Below, in pieces: positions 54,028 to 63,427 of a stretch of DNA of 64,000 nt. Source of the DNA: Litchfieldia alkalitelluris (GTDB lineage: Bacteria > Bacillota > Bacilli > Bacillales > Bacillaceae_L); contig NZ_KV917374.1 of the NCBI RefSeq assembly GCF_002019645.1, positions 4,796,369 through 4,860,368 on the forward strand, read 5' to 3'. A model generated the notes under the pieces. The model searched no databases, was not told where the DNA came from, and saw nothing but the letters and a program-made list of their open reading frames with translations. A program made the position numbers and the translations under genes. Within the stretch, counting starts at the first letter, position 1. Every line of letters begins with the position of its first letter.

Positions 54028-54987
54028 TCATCTAAAACTCTTCACTACACGAAACCCACAGTTACTTGTAGAACTATCAGGTGTATTTGAACTTCTTGCA
54101 GCAACTCGGTATCTATTGCAGTAAGAGTGGTGACAGAGGAATGATCCTCCACGCATGGAGCGGTTTCCTGTTGGTTTCGTAAAGGCTGGATTTTCAGTAC
54201 TAGTTTCTCTGTGATACCGTGGAGTAAACCAATCACTACACCATTCCCACACATTACCCGACATATTGTATAAACCATATCCATTAGGCTCATAGCTGTC
54301 CACTGGTGCAGTACCAATATATCCGTCACCTGCATTATTTATTGTAGGAAACGTTCCTTGCCATATATTGCAGCGATGCTTCCCGTCTGGCTCAAGTACG
54401 TCCCCCCACGGGTACGTTTTTTGGACTATTCCTCCCCTTGCAGCATACTCCCATTCAGCTTCTGTTGGCAACCTGGTTCCAGACCACTTACAATAGGCTT
54501 CAGCATCATGCCATGATACATGTGTCACTGGGTGATTCATTCGATCATTTATAGTAGAATCGTGTCCTTCTGGCTTTTTCCAATATGCACCTTGTACAGC
54601 TAGCCACCATGGAAGCCCTGGCATTTCGTGTGCTTTCGCTTTCACTTCACTTGAGGCTAATAAATGAAAAACATAAGACCAACCGAATTGTTCTGCTTCC
54701 GTTACATAGCCTGTCTCGTCTACAAAGAGTTTAAAGTCTTTATTTGTTACAGTGTATGGAGATATATAAAAGTCATGTAGTTTTACCTTACGGACAGGGC
54801 CTTCTCCATCACTTGGAAATCCCTCATTCGTTTCGGTTCCCATTAGGAACTCACCGCCTTTTATATGAACAAAATCAGATGAGTTAGCGGCATTAGTTGC
54901 TCCCTCTATTCTTTGGGTTATATGTTTAGCTAGTTCTTCTGCTTTATTTCGGCTTGCAGCACAGCAGGATTTTTGCGCTTGTTCCAT
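54028..54987 (-). CDS. Formylglycine-generating enzyme (sulfatase-modifying factor)
   Basis: 319 aa. Oxygen-dependent enzyme that turns the active-site Cys of type I sulfatases into formylglycine. N-terminal KSCCAASRN, then FVHIKGGEFLMGT, THVSWHDAEAYCKWSGTRLP, TEAEWEYAARGG, GNVWEWCSDWF. The paired catalytic cysteines lie in SFLCHHSYCNRYRVAAR (Cys ~285 and ~290, spaced 5 as in the human enzyme). This separates it from non-catalytic family members. RBS GGAGG 10 nt upstream. Last gene of the CHR-CHR-ROK-FGE operon. No intact sulfatase is in the window. Confidence 0.92.
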   Translation of the reverse strand: MEQAQKSCCAASRNKAEELAKHITQRIEGATNAANSSDFVHIKGGEFLMGTETNEGFPSDGEGPVRKVKLHDFYISPYTVTNKDFKLFVDETGYVTEAEQFGWSYVFHLLASSEVKAKAHEMPGLPWWLAVQGAYWKKPEGHDSTINDRMNHPVTHVSWHDAEAYCKWSGTRLPTEAEWEYAARGGIVQKTYPWGDVLEPDGKHRCNIWQGTFPTINNAGDGYIGTAPVDSYEPNGYGLYNMSGNVWEWCSDWFTPRYHRETSTENPAFTKPTGNRSMRGGSFLCHHSYCNRYRVAARSSNTPDSSTSNCGFRVVKSFR

Positions 54988-55013
54988 TTTTATATAACCT
55001 CCATATTAGAAAT

Positions 55014-56219
55014 TTATAAATCCGATAGCTGTTTGATTACTATAGAAGCTGCACCTATAGCTACTGCATCTTCACCTAATTTACTTTTTTCAAAAATCAC
55101 CTTATATGTTGGGACATAGAAAGTTTTATTCAATGCAACCCGGATGGCTTGATCGTAGAATAGTTGGTTGCCTGAAATAAGTGGTCCACCCAAAATAACC
55201 TTTTGGGGGTGTAGGATATTAAGTAAATTTGCAAGTCCTATACCAAAGTATGATGCGGCTTGATTGAAGACTTCTATAGCTAAGGGGTCGTTTTCTTTTA
55301 ATGCTTGTTCAAGCATATAATACTTAATATCATCAATATGTTTAGTGTACTGATTTAAAAGAGAAGTTCTGCCAATTTTCAAAGCATTTTTTACTGCTTG
55401 TTCCAAAGCATAAGTAGAAACATAAGTCTCCAAACTACCATAGTTCCCCTCAGAATGCCAAGGAGGGAGGCCATCACTTTGAATAATCATTTGTCCTACG
55501 GAACCTTCCATATCAACTGCACCATAAACAAGCTGTCCACCTGTAATCATCGCTGATCGAATACCCACCCCCACATGGAGGTAAAGCAAATGCTCAATGA
55601 TATCATTTGAATCAGACCAAAACTCTCCCAGGAGCGCTGCATTTGTACCATTGTCAAGTATTGTATAAAAGCCTAATCTTTCTTGGTAAATTCTACAAAT
55701 ATCAATGTTTTTCCATGTAGGAGAAGGAAAGTTTTGTGGATCTAGAATCCTTCCATTAATACGATCAAGTGGACCAACCGCACCAATCCCCATTCCTAAT
55801 ATGTTATCTTCATTTATATGATGCCGGTCATACATCTGTTTTATAACTTCCACGACCTCCTGAAGTAAACGTTCAGGAGTCATCGTAACATCCATCTTCC
55901 AAATATAATCGTCCAATTTATTTAAATGTAAGTCACATAATACAAGTCTTGAATTCGTCCGAGAGATATCCAACCCAAATACATAAGCAAAGGAAGGATT
56001 TGTCCGAAACAAAATGGGGCGCCTTCCCCCAGTTGATTCTCCTAGCCCAACCTCAACGATTAACCCCTGTTCTGTCAATTCATCTAGAATTCTAGTAAGA
56101 GTGCTACCTGTCAATCGGCTGATGTTCTTTATGTCTGTCTTAGATATGGTTCCACGGCGGCGAATCACCTCATAAACTTCCTTTGCGTTTCGTCCACTTA
56201 TAATATTACTCGGTATCAT
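55014..56219 (-). CDS. ROK family transcriptional regulator (NagC/XylR type)
   Basis: 401 aa. N-terminal winged helix (VYEVIRRRGTISKTDIKNIS, GSTLTRILDELTEQGLI) followed by a ROK sugar-kinase-like domain (VFGLDISRTNSRLVLCDL, GMGIGAVGPLDRINGRIL). The catalytic DxD region reads ILDNGTNAALLGE, with Gly where ROK kinases have Asp. The zinc-binding CxCGxxGC is replaced by PPWHSEGNYGSLE, so it should be non-catalytic and possibly zinc-free. A sugar-responsive repressor of its own operon is the likely role. 26 nt from FGE, 21 nt from the CHR gene. Confidence 0.88.
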   Translation of the reverse strand: MIPSNIISGRNAKEVYEVIRRRGTISKTDIKNISRLTGSTLTRILDELTEQGLIVEVGLGESTGGRRPILFRTNPSFAYVFGLDISRTNSRLVLCDLHLNKLDDYIWKMDVTMTPERLLQEVVEVIKQMYDRHHINEDNILGMGIGAVGPLDRINGRILDPQNFPSPTWKNIDICRIYQERLGFYTILDNGTNAALLGEFWSDSNDIIEHLLYLHVGVGIRSAMITGGQLVYGAVDMEGSVGQMIIQSDGLPPWHSEGNYGSLETYVSTYALEQAVKNALKIGRTSLLNQYTKHIDDIKYYMLEQALKENDPLAIEVFNQAASYFGIGLANLLNILHPQKVILGGPLISGNQLFYDQAIRVALNKTFYVPTYKVIFEKSKLGEDAVAIGAASIVIKQLSDL

Positions 56220-56240
56220 GTTACACTTCCTATCGATCTA

Positions 56241-56780
56241 TTATCCGTAGAGGGCTACCCCCACTAATCCTGATAATAGTATGACATAAACCGGGTGAAT
56301 CCGAAAGCGAATTAAAGCTAATAAAGATAACCCGAAAATTACTAACAAGCTCAAAGTATGCCAAGAAAATGAAGAAACTAACCCATTATTCTTAGCAAAT
56401 AAAATAGCAGCGTACACAATAAGGCCTGTAATGATGGAGCGAAGTCCATAAAACGCTGATTTAACTACGAGACTTTTCTGAATTCTATAAAAGATAGCAC
56501 CTATCGTAATTATAATCATTAATGAAGGCAAAATCATTCCAAGTGCAGACATAAATGCACCGGCCATACCCATTTGTTCATATCCAATGAAAATTGCACT
56601 ATTCGTAGCAATTGGACCGGGTGACATTCCCGCTACTGCAATAACATCTGTAAAGGATTGCACAGTCATCCAACCGTGTTTCTCTACAACTTCTTGTTGT
56701 ATAAGTGGAATCATAGCATAGCCACCACCGAATGAAACAAAACCAATCATAAAAAATGTACTAAACAAATCCCAAAGCAT
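56241..56780 (-). CDS. CHR (chromate transporter) family half-size subunit 2
   Basis: 179 aa with about six membrane helices; signature FFMIGFVSFGGGYAMIPLIQ at the N-terminus and GMSPGPIATNSAIFIGY in the middle. Half-size CHR proteins work as pairs (B. subtilis YwrA/YwrB are an example); family substrates are oxyanions such as chromate, with sulfate as a natural analogue. AGGGGG 9 nt upstream of the ATG. Co-transcribed with its partner 18 bp upstream. Confidence 0.88.
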   Translation of the reverse strand: MLWDLFSTFFMIGFVSFGGGYAMIPLIQQEVVEKHGWMTVQSFTDVIAVAGMSPGPIATNSAIFIGYEQMGMAGAFMSALGMILPSLMIIITIGAIFYRIQKSLVVKSAFYGLRSIITGLIVYAAILFAKNNGLVSSFSWHTLSLLVIFGLSLLALIRFRIHPVYVILLSGLVGVALYG

Positions 56781-56798
56781 ATTAGGAGTCCCCCTTTC

Positions 56799-57425
56799 CT
56801 AAATCCCTGCACCAAGGTAATAGTCTGGTTTTACCGTTTCTTCTTTTTCTAATTTAATGCTAATTCCTAATTTCTTCTTTAGACTTATGATACCTATCCC
56901 AATGATTCCACCACTTATAATAATTAGAACAGGGTGAATGTGTATAAAAAACAATACCGCAACCGTGATTGCTATTAGTGCAACTGTTGTTTTATCAACT
57001 ATAGCTGTTTTACCAATTTTTATTGCAGCATATGTAATTAATGCTACAATTGTAGCTCTAATAGAAACAAAGGCGGCCTCCACTTTTGGATTATCTTGTA
57101 CCTGTAAGAAAAACAAACTTAACATGACAACAATAAAAAAAGTCGGAAGTAACACACCAGTCATTGCCACGATCGCACCCGCAACACCTGCTAGTCTATA
57201 CCCAATAAAGGTTGCCGAATTAATGGCAATTGCACCAGGTACAGATTCTGCAACAGCAAAAATATCAGTCACATCTTCAGTCTTAACCCAACGACGCTTC
57301 TCTACTACTTCCCTCTCAATAAGTGGAATCATAGCATAGCCACCACCAAAAGTAACGGGTCCAATTTTAAAAAATGTTATAAAAATTTGCACTAGAAGCT
57401 TTATATCAAACGCTTTGACTTTCAT
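56799..57425 (-). CDS. CHR (chromate transporter) family half-size subunit 1
   Basis: 208 aa, six helices plus a short hydrophilic tail. Same signature as its partner: FFKIGPVTFGGGYAMIPLIE and ESVPGAIAINSATFIGY. RBS GGGAG 8 nt upstream. First gene of the operon. Being co-expressed with a sulfatase-maturing enzyme suggests a sulfate-related job rather than chromate resistance, but that is inference. Confidence 0.88.
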   Translation of the reverse strand: MKVKAFDIKLLVQIFITFFKIGPVTFGGGYAMIPLIEREVVEKRRWVKTEDVTDIFAVAESVPGAIAINSATFIGYRLAGVAGAIVAMTGVLLPTFFIVVMLSLFFLQVQDNPKVEAAFVSIRATIVALITYAAIKIGKTAIVDKTTVALIAITVAVLFFIHIHPVLIIISGGIIGIGIISLKKKLGISIKLEKEETVKPDYYLGAGI

Positions 57426-57661
57426 GTAGATTACTCCCTTCCTTATTGGATCCTATAGCTATCATATCACACTTAATTCCATTTCGGTTTAAAGATTCTA
57501 AAAAAATAATGGATTTTCTTAAATTAAAACTTGTATATTATGATTGTTTTAATCATATTGGATAAAAGTTGTTTTTCTTTTTTAAAATTATATTTTAGTG
57601 ATTTCATTAAATGAAAAACAAAAATCATATAACAATGAAAAACATCGTATCACCTGTAGGT

Positions 57662-58956
57662 TCAAAATAGTTTCCACGATGTTTTGGAGTAGTTCATATT
57701 AACTTGTTTTAATGGTTCACAACATTTTTTGAACTTCTTACCACTTCCACATAAACACGTATCATTTCTACTAGGTAACTTTTGACCTGCATTAATATAG
57801 TTCTCAATCCTCCTTGCCTTCACATTTCTTGCAACGATTCGCATTCGTTCGTCGGCATATTGATAGATTTGCTTAAAGCTTTGACAAAAGTAGTCTGATT
57901 GAGAATTATTACTCTGATACCAATTTCTATTTCTCGGACAACCACCATTACATAAATTTAAATACTCACAATTCTTACATTTATTAGGTAAATTTGTCTT
58001 TTTACTTAAAAACTCATCATATATTGGATGAGAGTTATAATCGATTGTAAAGAAGAACTGTAGATATTTCCTAAAAAGTGATCTTCATGAATATAAAAAT
58101 CGCAAGGGTAGGCATCACCATTTTGTTCAAATACTATTGACTTTGGACATGTTTTTCGGTGAGTACATAGCTGAGCCTCTTCATGAAGATACACCGCTAA
58201 CATATTATCAAAAAAGCGAATAGAGGTTTCGGGGTAACCGTTTTGATACCAAAAATCGAATACTTCACATAAGAAGTTACCATATTCCTTTGGAGTGATT
58301 AGGAATCTTCCAGGTTTATTTATGTCTTGAGAATTAAAATCCATACAAGGAATGAATTGAACAAAGTTAACCTTCTCTTTATGATAAAATTCCATTAATT
58401 CCTGAGCTTTGTTTATATTGTTCTCATGTAATACAGTAAGAATGTTAAAGTCTACATTTTCAGCTTTTAAATATCCTATTCCGTTCATGATTGATTTAAA
58501 GCTACCCGCTCCAGACCCAGTTAACCTTCTAGCATCATTAATAGATTCAGGACCATCTAAACTTACTCCTACGAGAAAGTTATACTTTTCAAAAAATTTT
58601 GCCCATTTTTGATTTATTAGTGTTCCGTTTGTTTGGATAGCATTGCTAATGATTGTATTTTGAGGCGCATACTTTGCTTGGAGAAAAACAACTTTCTCAA
58701 AAAAGTCCAATCCTGCCAATAAGGGTTCTCCTCCTTGCCATGCAAAAGAAGTGTATCCATTTGACATTTCCATATATTCTTTTATAAATTTTTCTAATAC
58801 CTCATCAGATATTACTTCTATTTTTTCTGGTCGTCCATTACAGCGACTATAATAGCAATAATCACATGCTAGATTACAAGCCTCCGAAACAGTTTTCCAC
58901 ATTACAGCTAATGGGCTTGTAATGTTGGTCTCACAATAGTTATTCAATTTTATCAC
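57662..58956 (-). pseudogene. Anaerobic sulfatase maturase (radical SAM), frameshifted
   Basis: 58006-58956 encodes 316 residues of an anSME/AtsB-type protein: radical-SAM cluster CNLACDYC (Cys ~27, 31, 34), FAWQGGEPLLAG, VGVSLDGPESINDARR, and the first SPASM cysteines (CTHRKTC, DAYPCDF). A single-base frameshift near 58040-58050 ends it at a false stop. In the next frame the protein continues: NSHPIYDEF, CKNCEYLNLCNGGCPRNR (second SPASM cluster), and a SEC-C-type zinc motif RNDTCLCGSGKKFKKCC to 57662. Rejoined it would be ~430 aa. Losing the second cluster should inactivate it. Confidence 0.85.
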
Positions 58957-59189
58957 CTCATAGCCTATCTTATTGGAAACAGGTTAAGCCCATATGTGAT
59001 AAATCTCACAATAAAAAAATCAACATCAACCACCCCTTGGATAATTCTGTTTGCCCGTTACAGCTGAGGGTGTAGATTTTGTTTAAGTTTCATGAAGTTT
59101 ATCATTTAATAAAAATAGACCTGTGAATATTACTTTTTTCATGTGAAAAATACCATATTAACCAAAAAATAGTGTATATAATGGTTACA

Positions 59190-59203
59190 AGAAAACGTTT
59201 TCA
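59190..59203 (+). promoter_or_regulatory. cre-like site upstream of GH3 C
   Basis: AGAAAACGTTTTCA, 13 of 14 positions of the CcpA consensus with a perfect GAAAACGTTTTC palindrome; only 25 bp before the start, a repressing position. Confidence 0.7.
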
Positions 59204-59227
59204 TTTTTTTTGAAAGGAGATACTTTT

Positions 59228-61525
59228 ATGAAAAGAGATATTAAACAAATTATTTCTCAAATGACATTAGAAGAAAAAGCTAGTTTATGCTCAGGGTCAT
59301 CTTTTTGGAATACAAAAGAGGTTGAACGATTGGGGATTCCGTCCATCATGGTTACCGATGGACCACATGGATTACGAAAGCAGATAGTAGGAGAAGACCA
59401 TCTTGGATTTTTCAATAGTGTACCAGCAACTTGTTTTCCTTCAGCAGTTGGTGTTGCAAGTTCATGGAACCGCTCTTTAATTGAAAAAGTGGGTGTAGCG
59501 TTAGGTGAAGAGTGTCAAGCAGAAGATGTTGCAGTTCTACTTGGACCTGGTGCAAATATTAAGCGTTCACCACTTTGCGGACGTAACTTCGAGTATTTCT
59601 CAGAAGATCCATTCCTTTCATCTGAAATGGCTGCAAATCATATTAAAGGTGTACAAAGCCAAGGCGTTGGAACTTCATTAAAGCACTTTGCTGCAAACAA
59701 TCAAGAACATCGCAGAATGTCTAGCGATTCAGTAGTAGATGAAAGAACATTGAGAGAGGTTTATTTAGCAAGCTTTGAAAATGCTGTTAAGCAATCACAA
59801 CCGTGGACAGTGATGTGTGCATATAACAAGGTAAATGGTGAGTATGCATCAGAAAACAAAACATTATTAACAGATATTCTTAAAGACGAGTGGGGTTTTG
59901 AAGGCTTTGTTGTTTCTGACTGGGGTGCAGTAAATGAGCGGGCTGAAGGCTTAGAAGCTGGTTTAGAATTAGAAATGCCATCAAATAACGGTATTGGTGA
60001 TAAGAAAATTGTGGAAGCTGTAAAAAATGGCAAGCTTTCAGAAGAAACATTAAATAAAGCGGTTGAAAGATTGTTAAACATCATCTTTAAAGCAGTTGAT
60101 AACAAAAAAGAGAACTTTACGTATGACAAGGATGCACATCATCAATTAGCTCGTGAAGTAGCACGTGAGAGCATGGTTTTATTAAAGAATGACGGTATAC
60201 TTCCACTGAAAAAAGAAGGTACGATTTCAGTTATTGGTGAATTCGCTAAGAAATCAAGATACCAAGGTGGGGGAAGCTCTCATATCAACCCTACAAAGCT
60301 TGAAAACATTTGTGAAGAGATTGAAAAAGCAGCTAGGAATGCTAATGTTCTATACGCTCAAGGGTATGAATTGAAAAGTGATGAAATTAACGAAGAGTTA
60401 ATTGCCGAAGCAAAAGAAGTCGCAATTCAATCAGATGTCGCTGTTCTATTTGTAGGTCTACCTGATCGCTATGAATCTGAAGGGTATGACAGAGAGCATT
60501 TAAGAATTCCTGATAACCATCGTGCTCTTATTGAAGCGGTAGCAGAGGTACAATCAAATGTTGTTGTGGTACTAAGTAATGGATCTCCAGTTGAAATGCC
60601 ATGGATTAGCCATGCAAAAGGTCTTCTAGAAGCATATTTAGGTGGTCAAGCATTAGGTGGTGCGATTGCAGATCTACTATTTGGGGATGCGAATCCAAGC
60701 GGTAAATTAGCTGAGACATTCCCACAAGAGCTTAGTCATAATCCATCTTATCTAAACTTCCCAGGTGAAGGAGATAGGGTTGAATATAAAGAAGGTATTT
60801 TCGTTGGATATCGTTACTATGATACAAAGAACATTGTACCTTTGTTCCCATTTGGTTATGGTTTAAGCTATACAACCTTTGAATATACAAATCTATCAGT
60901 GAATAAAAAAGAACTAAAAGATAACGAGACTGTGGAAGTATCGGTTACAGTAAAAAATGCTGGAGACGTAGCAGGGAAAGAAATCGTTCAGCTTTATGTT
61001 CGTGATGTACAGAGCGAAGTAATTCGACCTGAAAAAGAACTAAAAGGCTTTGAAAAAGTGGAGCTACAGCCAGGTGAAGAGAAAACTGTAACAATCACTT
61101 TAGATAAACGAGCATTTGCATATTACAATGTAGATATTAAAGATTGGCATGTTGAAACAGGTGATTTTGAAATATTAATCGGTAAGTCGTCCAAGGACAT
61201 CGTTCTTAAGGAAACTATTATTGTTCAGTCTACTAAACTGATTAAGAAACCAGTTCATCGGAATACAACGATTGGTACCTTGTTGTCTGACCCAATTCTT
61301 GCGCCTGTCGCTCAGCAACTAATAGCCGGTATGAGAAATGGAAGTACACAATCGAGTGAAGACATGTCAGAAGGCAATAATCCTGAAATGATGGCGGCTA
61401 TGCTAAAATATATGCCTTTAAGATCATTAGTCAATTTTGGTCAAGGTCGTTTCACGGAGGAAACCCTGACGGGAATTATCCAGCAATTAAACGACGCACT
61501 GCAAAAAGAAAATGTGAGTGTCTAG
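59228..61525 (+). CDS. GH3 β-glucosidase-like enzyme (paralogue C)
   Basis: 765 aa from [28 protein letters not shown] at 59213-59220 supports this ATG over a TTG at 59210. Nucleophile Asp ~231 in [22 protein letters not shown], acid/base Glu in [10 protein letters not shown], FnIII from [16 protein letters not shown] shorter, divergent C-terminal tail (about residues 670-765, with [18 protein letters not shown]) replaces the longer one of paralogues A and B. No signal peptide. Followed 288 bp later by AraC paralogue 3 in the same direction. Confidence 0.92.
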   Translation: MKRDIKQIISQMTLEEKASLCSGSSFWNTKEVERLGIPSIMVTDGPHGLRKQIVGEDHLGFFNSVPATCFPSAVGVASSWNRSLIEKVGVALGEECQAEDVAVLLGPGANIKRSPLCGRNFEYFSEDPFLSSEMAANHIKGVQSQGVGTSLKHFAANNQEHRRMSSDSVVDERTLREVYLASFENAVKQSQPWTVMCAYNKVNGEYASENKTLLTDILKDEWGFEGFVVSDWGAVNERAEGLEAGLELEMPSNNGIGDKKIVEAVKNGKLSEETLNKAVERLLNIIFKAVDNKKENFTYDKDAHHQLAREVARESMVLLKNDGILPLKKEGTISVIGEFAKKSRYQGGGSSHINPTKLENICEEIEKAARNANVLYAQGYELKSDEINEELIAEAKEVAIQSDVAVLFVGLPDRYESEGYDREHLRIPDNHRALIEAVAEVQSNVVVVLSNGSPVEMPWISHAKGLLEAYLGGQALGGAIADLLFGDANPSGKLAETFPQELSHNPSYLNFPGEGDRVEYKEGIFVGYRYYDTKNIVPLFPFGYGLSYTTFEYTNLSVNKKELKDNETVEVSVTVKNAGDVAGKEIVQLYVRDVQSEVIRPEKELKGFEKVELQPGEEKTVTITLDKRAFAYYNVDIKDWHVETGDFEILIGKSSKDIVLKETIIVQSTKLIKKPVHRNTTIGTLLSDPILAPVAQQLIAGMRNGSTQSSEDMSEGNNPEMMAAMLKYMPLRSLVNFGQGRFTEETLTGIIQQLNDALQKENVSV

Positions 61526-61615
61526 TAGAAACCTAATCGTGTAGGAAGGTAGATTTGATTAGGTTTTGCCATATGAGATAGATAGAATGATAGTCTAAAA
61601 AAGGAAATTTATGTC

Positions 61616-61645
61616 TACCACAGTCATTTTGACTGTGGTATTTTC
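61616..61645 (+). terminator. Terminator after GH3 C
   Basis: TACCACAGTC / GACTGTGGTA around a short loop, followed by TTTTC. An earlier weaker hairpin (AACCTAATC/GATTAGGTT) lies at 61530-61566. Confidence 0.85.
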
Positions 61646-61812
61646 ATGATTCATAGGAATATCTGTCTTTTTCTTCCTAGTTTTTAAAAGGCTGTTTAAG
61701 GGAGTCAAATGTGTTTTTTGCCCCTAAAAATATGGTATTATTGGTATAAAATCAGTAAAATCCACAGGGTTAATTTTCCCACTTTTCATAATGTTCGGAT
61801 ATGGAGGTTAAA

Positions 61813-63075
61813 ATGAATTTTCCTATACTTGAGGATTTGGAATATATTTGTAACCTAACTTTTAATATGTATAAAATACCTATACATTTATTGGATAAAG
61901 AAGGGAATGTAATATTTGAACCCCCCTTAACAAGTTATTGGCACCCCCTCCCATCTATTAATAAAGAAGGGATATTGGAACAACTATTTTCAGAAAATCA
62001 TACGTTTCAGATACCAATATTTAGTGGCGTTGCTTATTTTGAACACTTCTTTTCTATTAACATACTTTCTAAAGGACAATTTTACGGAAAAGTAATTGTT
62101 GGACCTATCCTTTTTACCAGAGTTCCAGAGGAATCAATGTTCGGGGTCATTAACGATTTGGACTTAAAAGTTAGGAAAGAGGAGATGATTCATTACTATG
62201 ATTCTCTACCCGTTTTAAGCCAATTGGATTTCATTAATATGAGTATGGGCCTCTATTACATGCTCTATCAAGAAAAGTTGGACCTAGTAGATCTACATCA
62301 GAAAAATATACTGGGAGCAAAACCTCGCTTTCACATTGATCACCCAGACGTTTACTTATCAGAACAACGCCAACAAGCAACGACTCGTAGAGATCCATTA
62401 TCTGAAAGGAAAATGTTCCAGTATATAAAGGAAGGGAAAACAGATGAACTCAAGGCGTTGCGAATAAAAATGACTGAAGTAGAAGTAGGGGTGCTTTCAA
62501 AAGGTAGTTATTTGCGGAATATAAAAAATCTAGTCATCTCTGGAATCACACTTGCTTGTAGAGCAGCCATAGATGGAGGTCTAAATCCTGAAATTGCCCT
62601 TAACCTAAGTGATTTATTTATTCAAAAGCTAGAAGAATTAAACAATATTAACGATATAGCGCAATTATCAAACACTGCATTTTTAGAGTTCACAGAACGA
62701 GTTGCAAAAGGAAAAAAACATCAGTATTCTAAACCAATTAATATGTGCCAAAATTATATATTTACTCATCTATACAACGAAGTCACGGTCCCTCACTTGG
62801 CTGATTTAGTAGAAATGAATCCAAATTATCTATCAAATCTTTTTAAAAAAGAAGTGGGGATTTCTATTATAGAGTATATACATCAAGCTAAAGTAGAAGA
62901 AGCGAAAAATTTAATCACTTTTACCGACCACCCTTTGAGCGAAATTTCGGGTCTCTTAAACTTCCATGATCAAAGTTACTTTACAAAAGTATTTAAAAGA
63001 TTTACAGGTGTCACTCCAAACCAATATAAAAAAGGGATTGTTGGTAGCAAGGAAATACAAAATGGAGCGGATTGA
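61813..63075 (+). CDS. AraC family regulator, paralogue 3
   Basis: 420 aa; ATG 61813 chosen because TGGAGGT (61802-61808) lies inside the longer frame. More diverged from the paralogues at 19073 and 52339 but with the same plan: IPIHLLDKEGNVIFEPP, VIVGPILFTRVPEE, VLSKGSYLRNIKNLVISGIT, then NYLSNLFKKEVGISIIEYIH and NFHDQSYFTKVFKRFTGVTP. A related but degenerate upstream motif TATGGTATTATTGGTA starts at 61731. Probably regulates the GH3 just upstream. Confidence 0.87.
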   Translation: MNFPILEDLEYICNLTFNMYKIPIHLLDKEGNVIFEPPLTSYWHPLPSINKEGILEQLFSENHTFQIPIFSGVAYFEHFFSINILSKGQFYGKVIVGPILFTRVPEESMFGVINDLDLKVRKEEMIHYYDSLPVLSQLDFINMSMGLYYMLYQEKLDLVDLHQKNILGAKPRFHIDHPDVYLSEQRQQATTRRDPLSERKMFQYIKEGKTDELKALRIKMTEVEVGVLSKGSYLRNIKNLVISGITLACRAAIDGGLNPEIALNLSDLFIQKLEELNNINDIAQLSNTAFLEFTERVAKGKKHQYSKPINMCQNYIFTHLYNEVTVPHLADLVEMNPNYLSNLFKKEVGISIIEYIHQAKVEEAKNLITFTDHPLSEISGLLNFHDQSYFTKVFKRFTGVTPNQYKKGIVGSKEIQNGAD

Positions 63076-63097
63076 AATTGATCCGCTCCTTTTCTTG
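63064..63097 (+). terminator. Terminator after AraC gene 3
   Basis: GGAGCGGAT (63064-63072) / ATCCGCTCC (63081-63089), then TTTTCTTGATTT. Overlaps the AraC stop region. Confidence 0.85.
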
Positions 63098-63427
63098 ATT
63101 TATTCCAAACTCTCCGAACGATTCTTCACAACTCCTGGAAGCCGGATGATCGTGGCTGAACGGGAGGCATTGTAAATAAGGATTATAAGGGTAATCGTTG
63201 CGAATATATTTAAACGGGTTCGTCCCGAACTGCTCGAACCTTGTCATAAGCTTCTTCATAACGGTCTTGCTGGATTTCTGGTACCTTATACTCACTAATG
63301 TCGGGAAAGATAAAATATCCTTGCACCATTTACTCTATAAACGACCTAAAAGAGGTTTTATCCTTTCAAATATAGCCCTACCGTCGTATTATCCACCATA
63401 TGAAGCAAAGAGAATAGATTTTTATAT
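63098..63427 (-). other. Gene-poor stretch with protein-like remnant
   Basis: 330 bp with no intact gene. The minus strand around 63200-63305 reads DISEYKVPEIQQDRYEEAYD then KVRAVRDEPV before a stop; this looks like real decayed coding sequence but I do not recognise the family. Confidence 0.3.

Noticed and set aside
63011-63295. 94-codon frame on - strand
   Set aside because: Overlaps the AraC 3 terminator and end; the more protein-like frame nearby is a different one and is broken.
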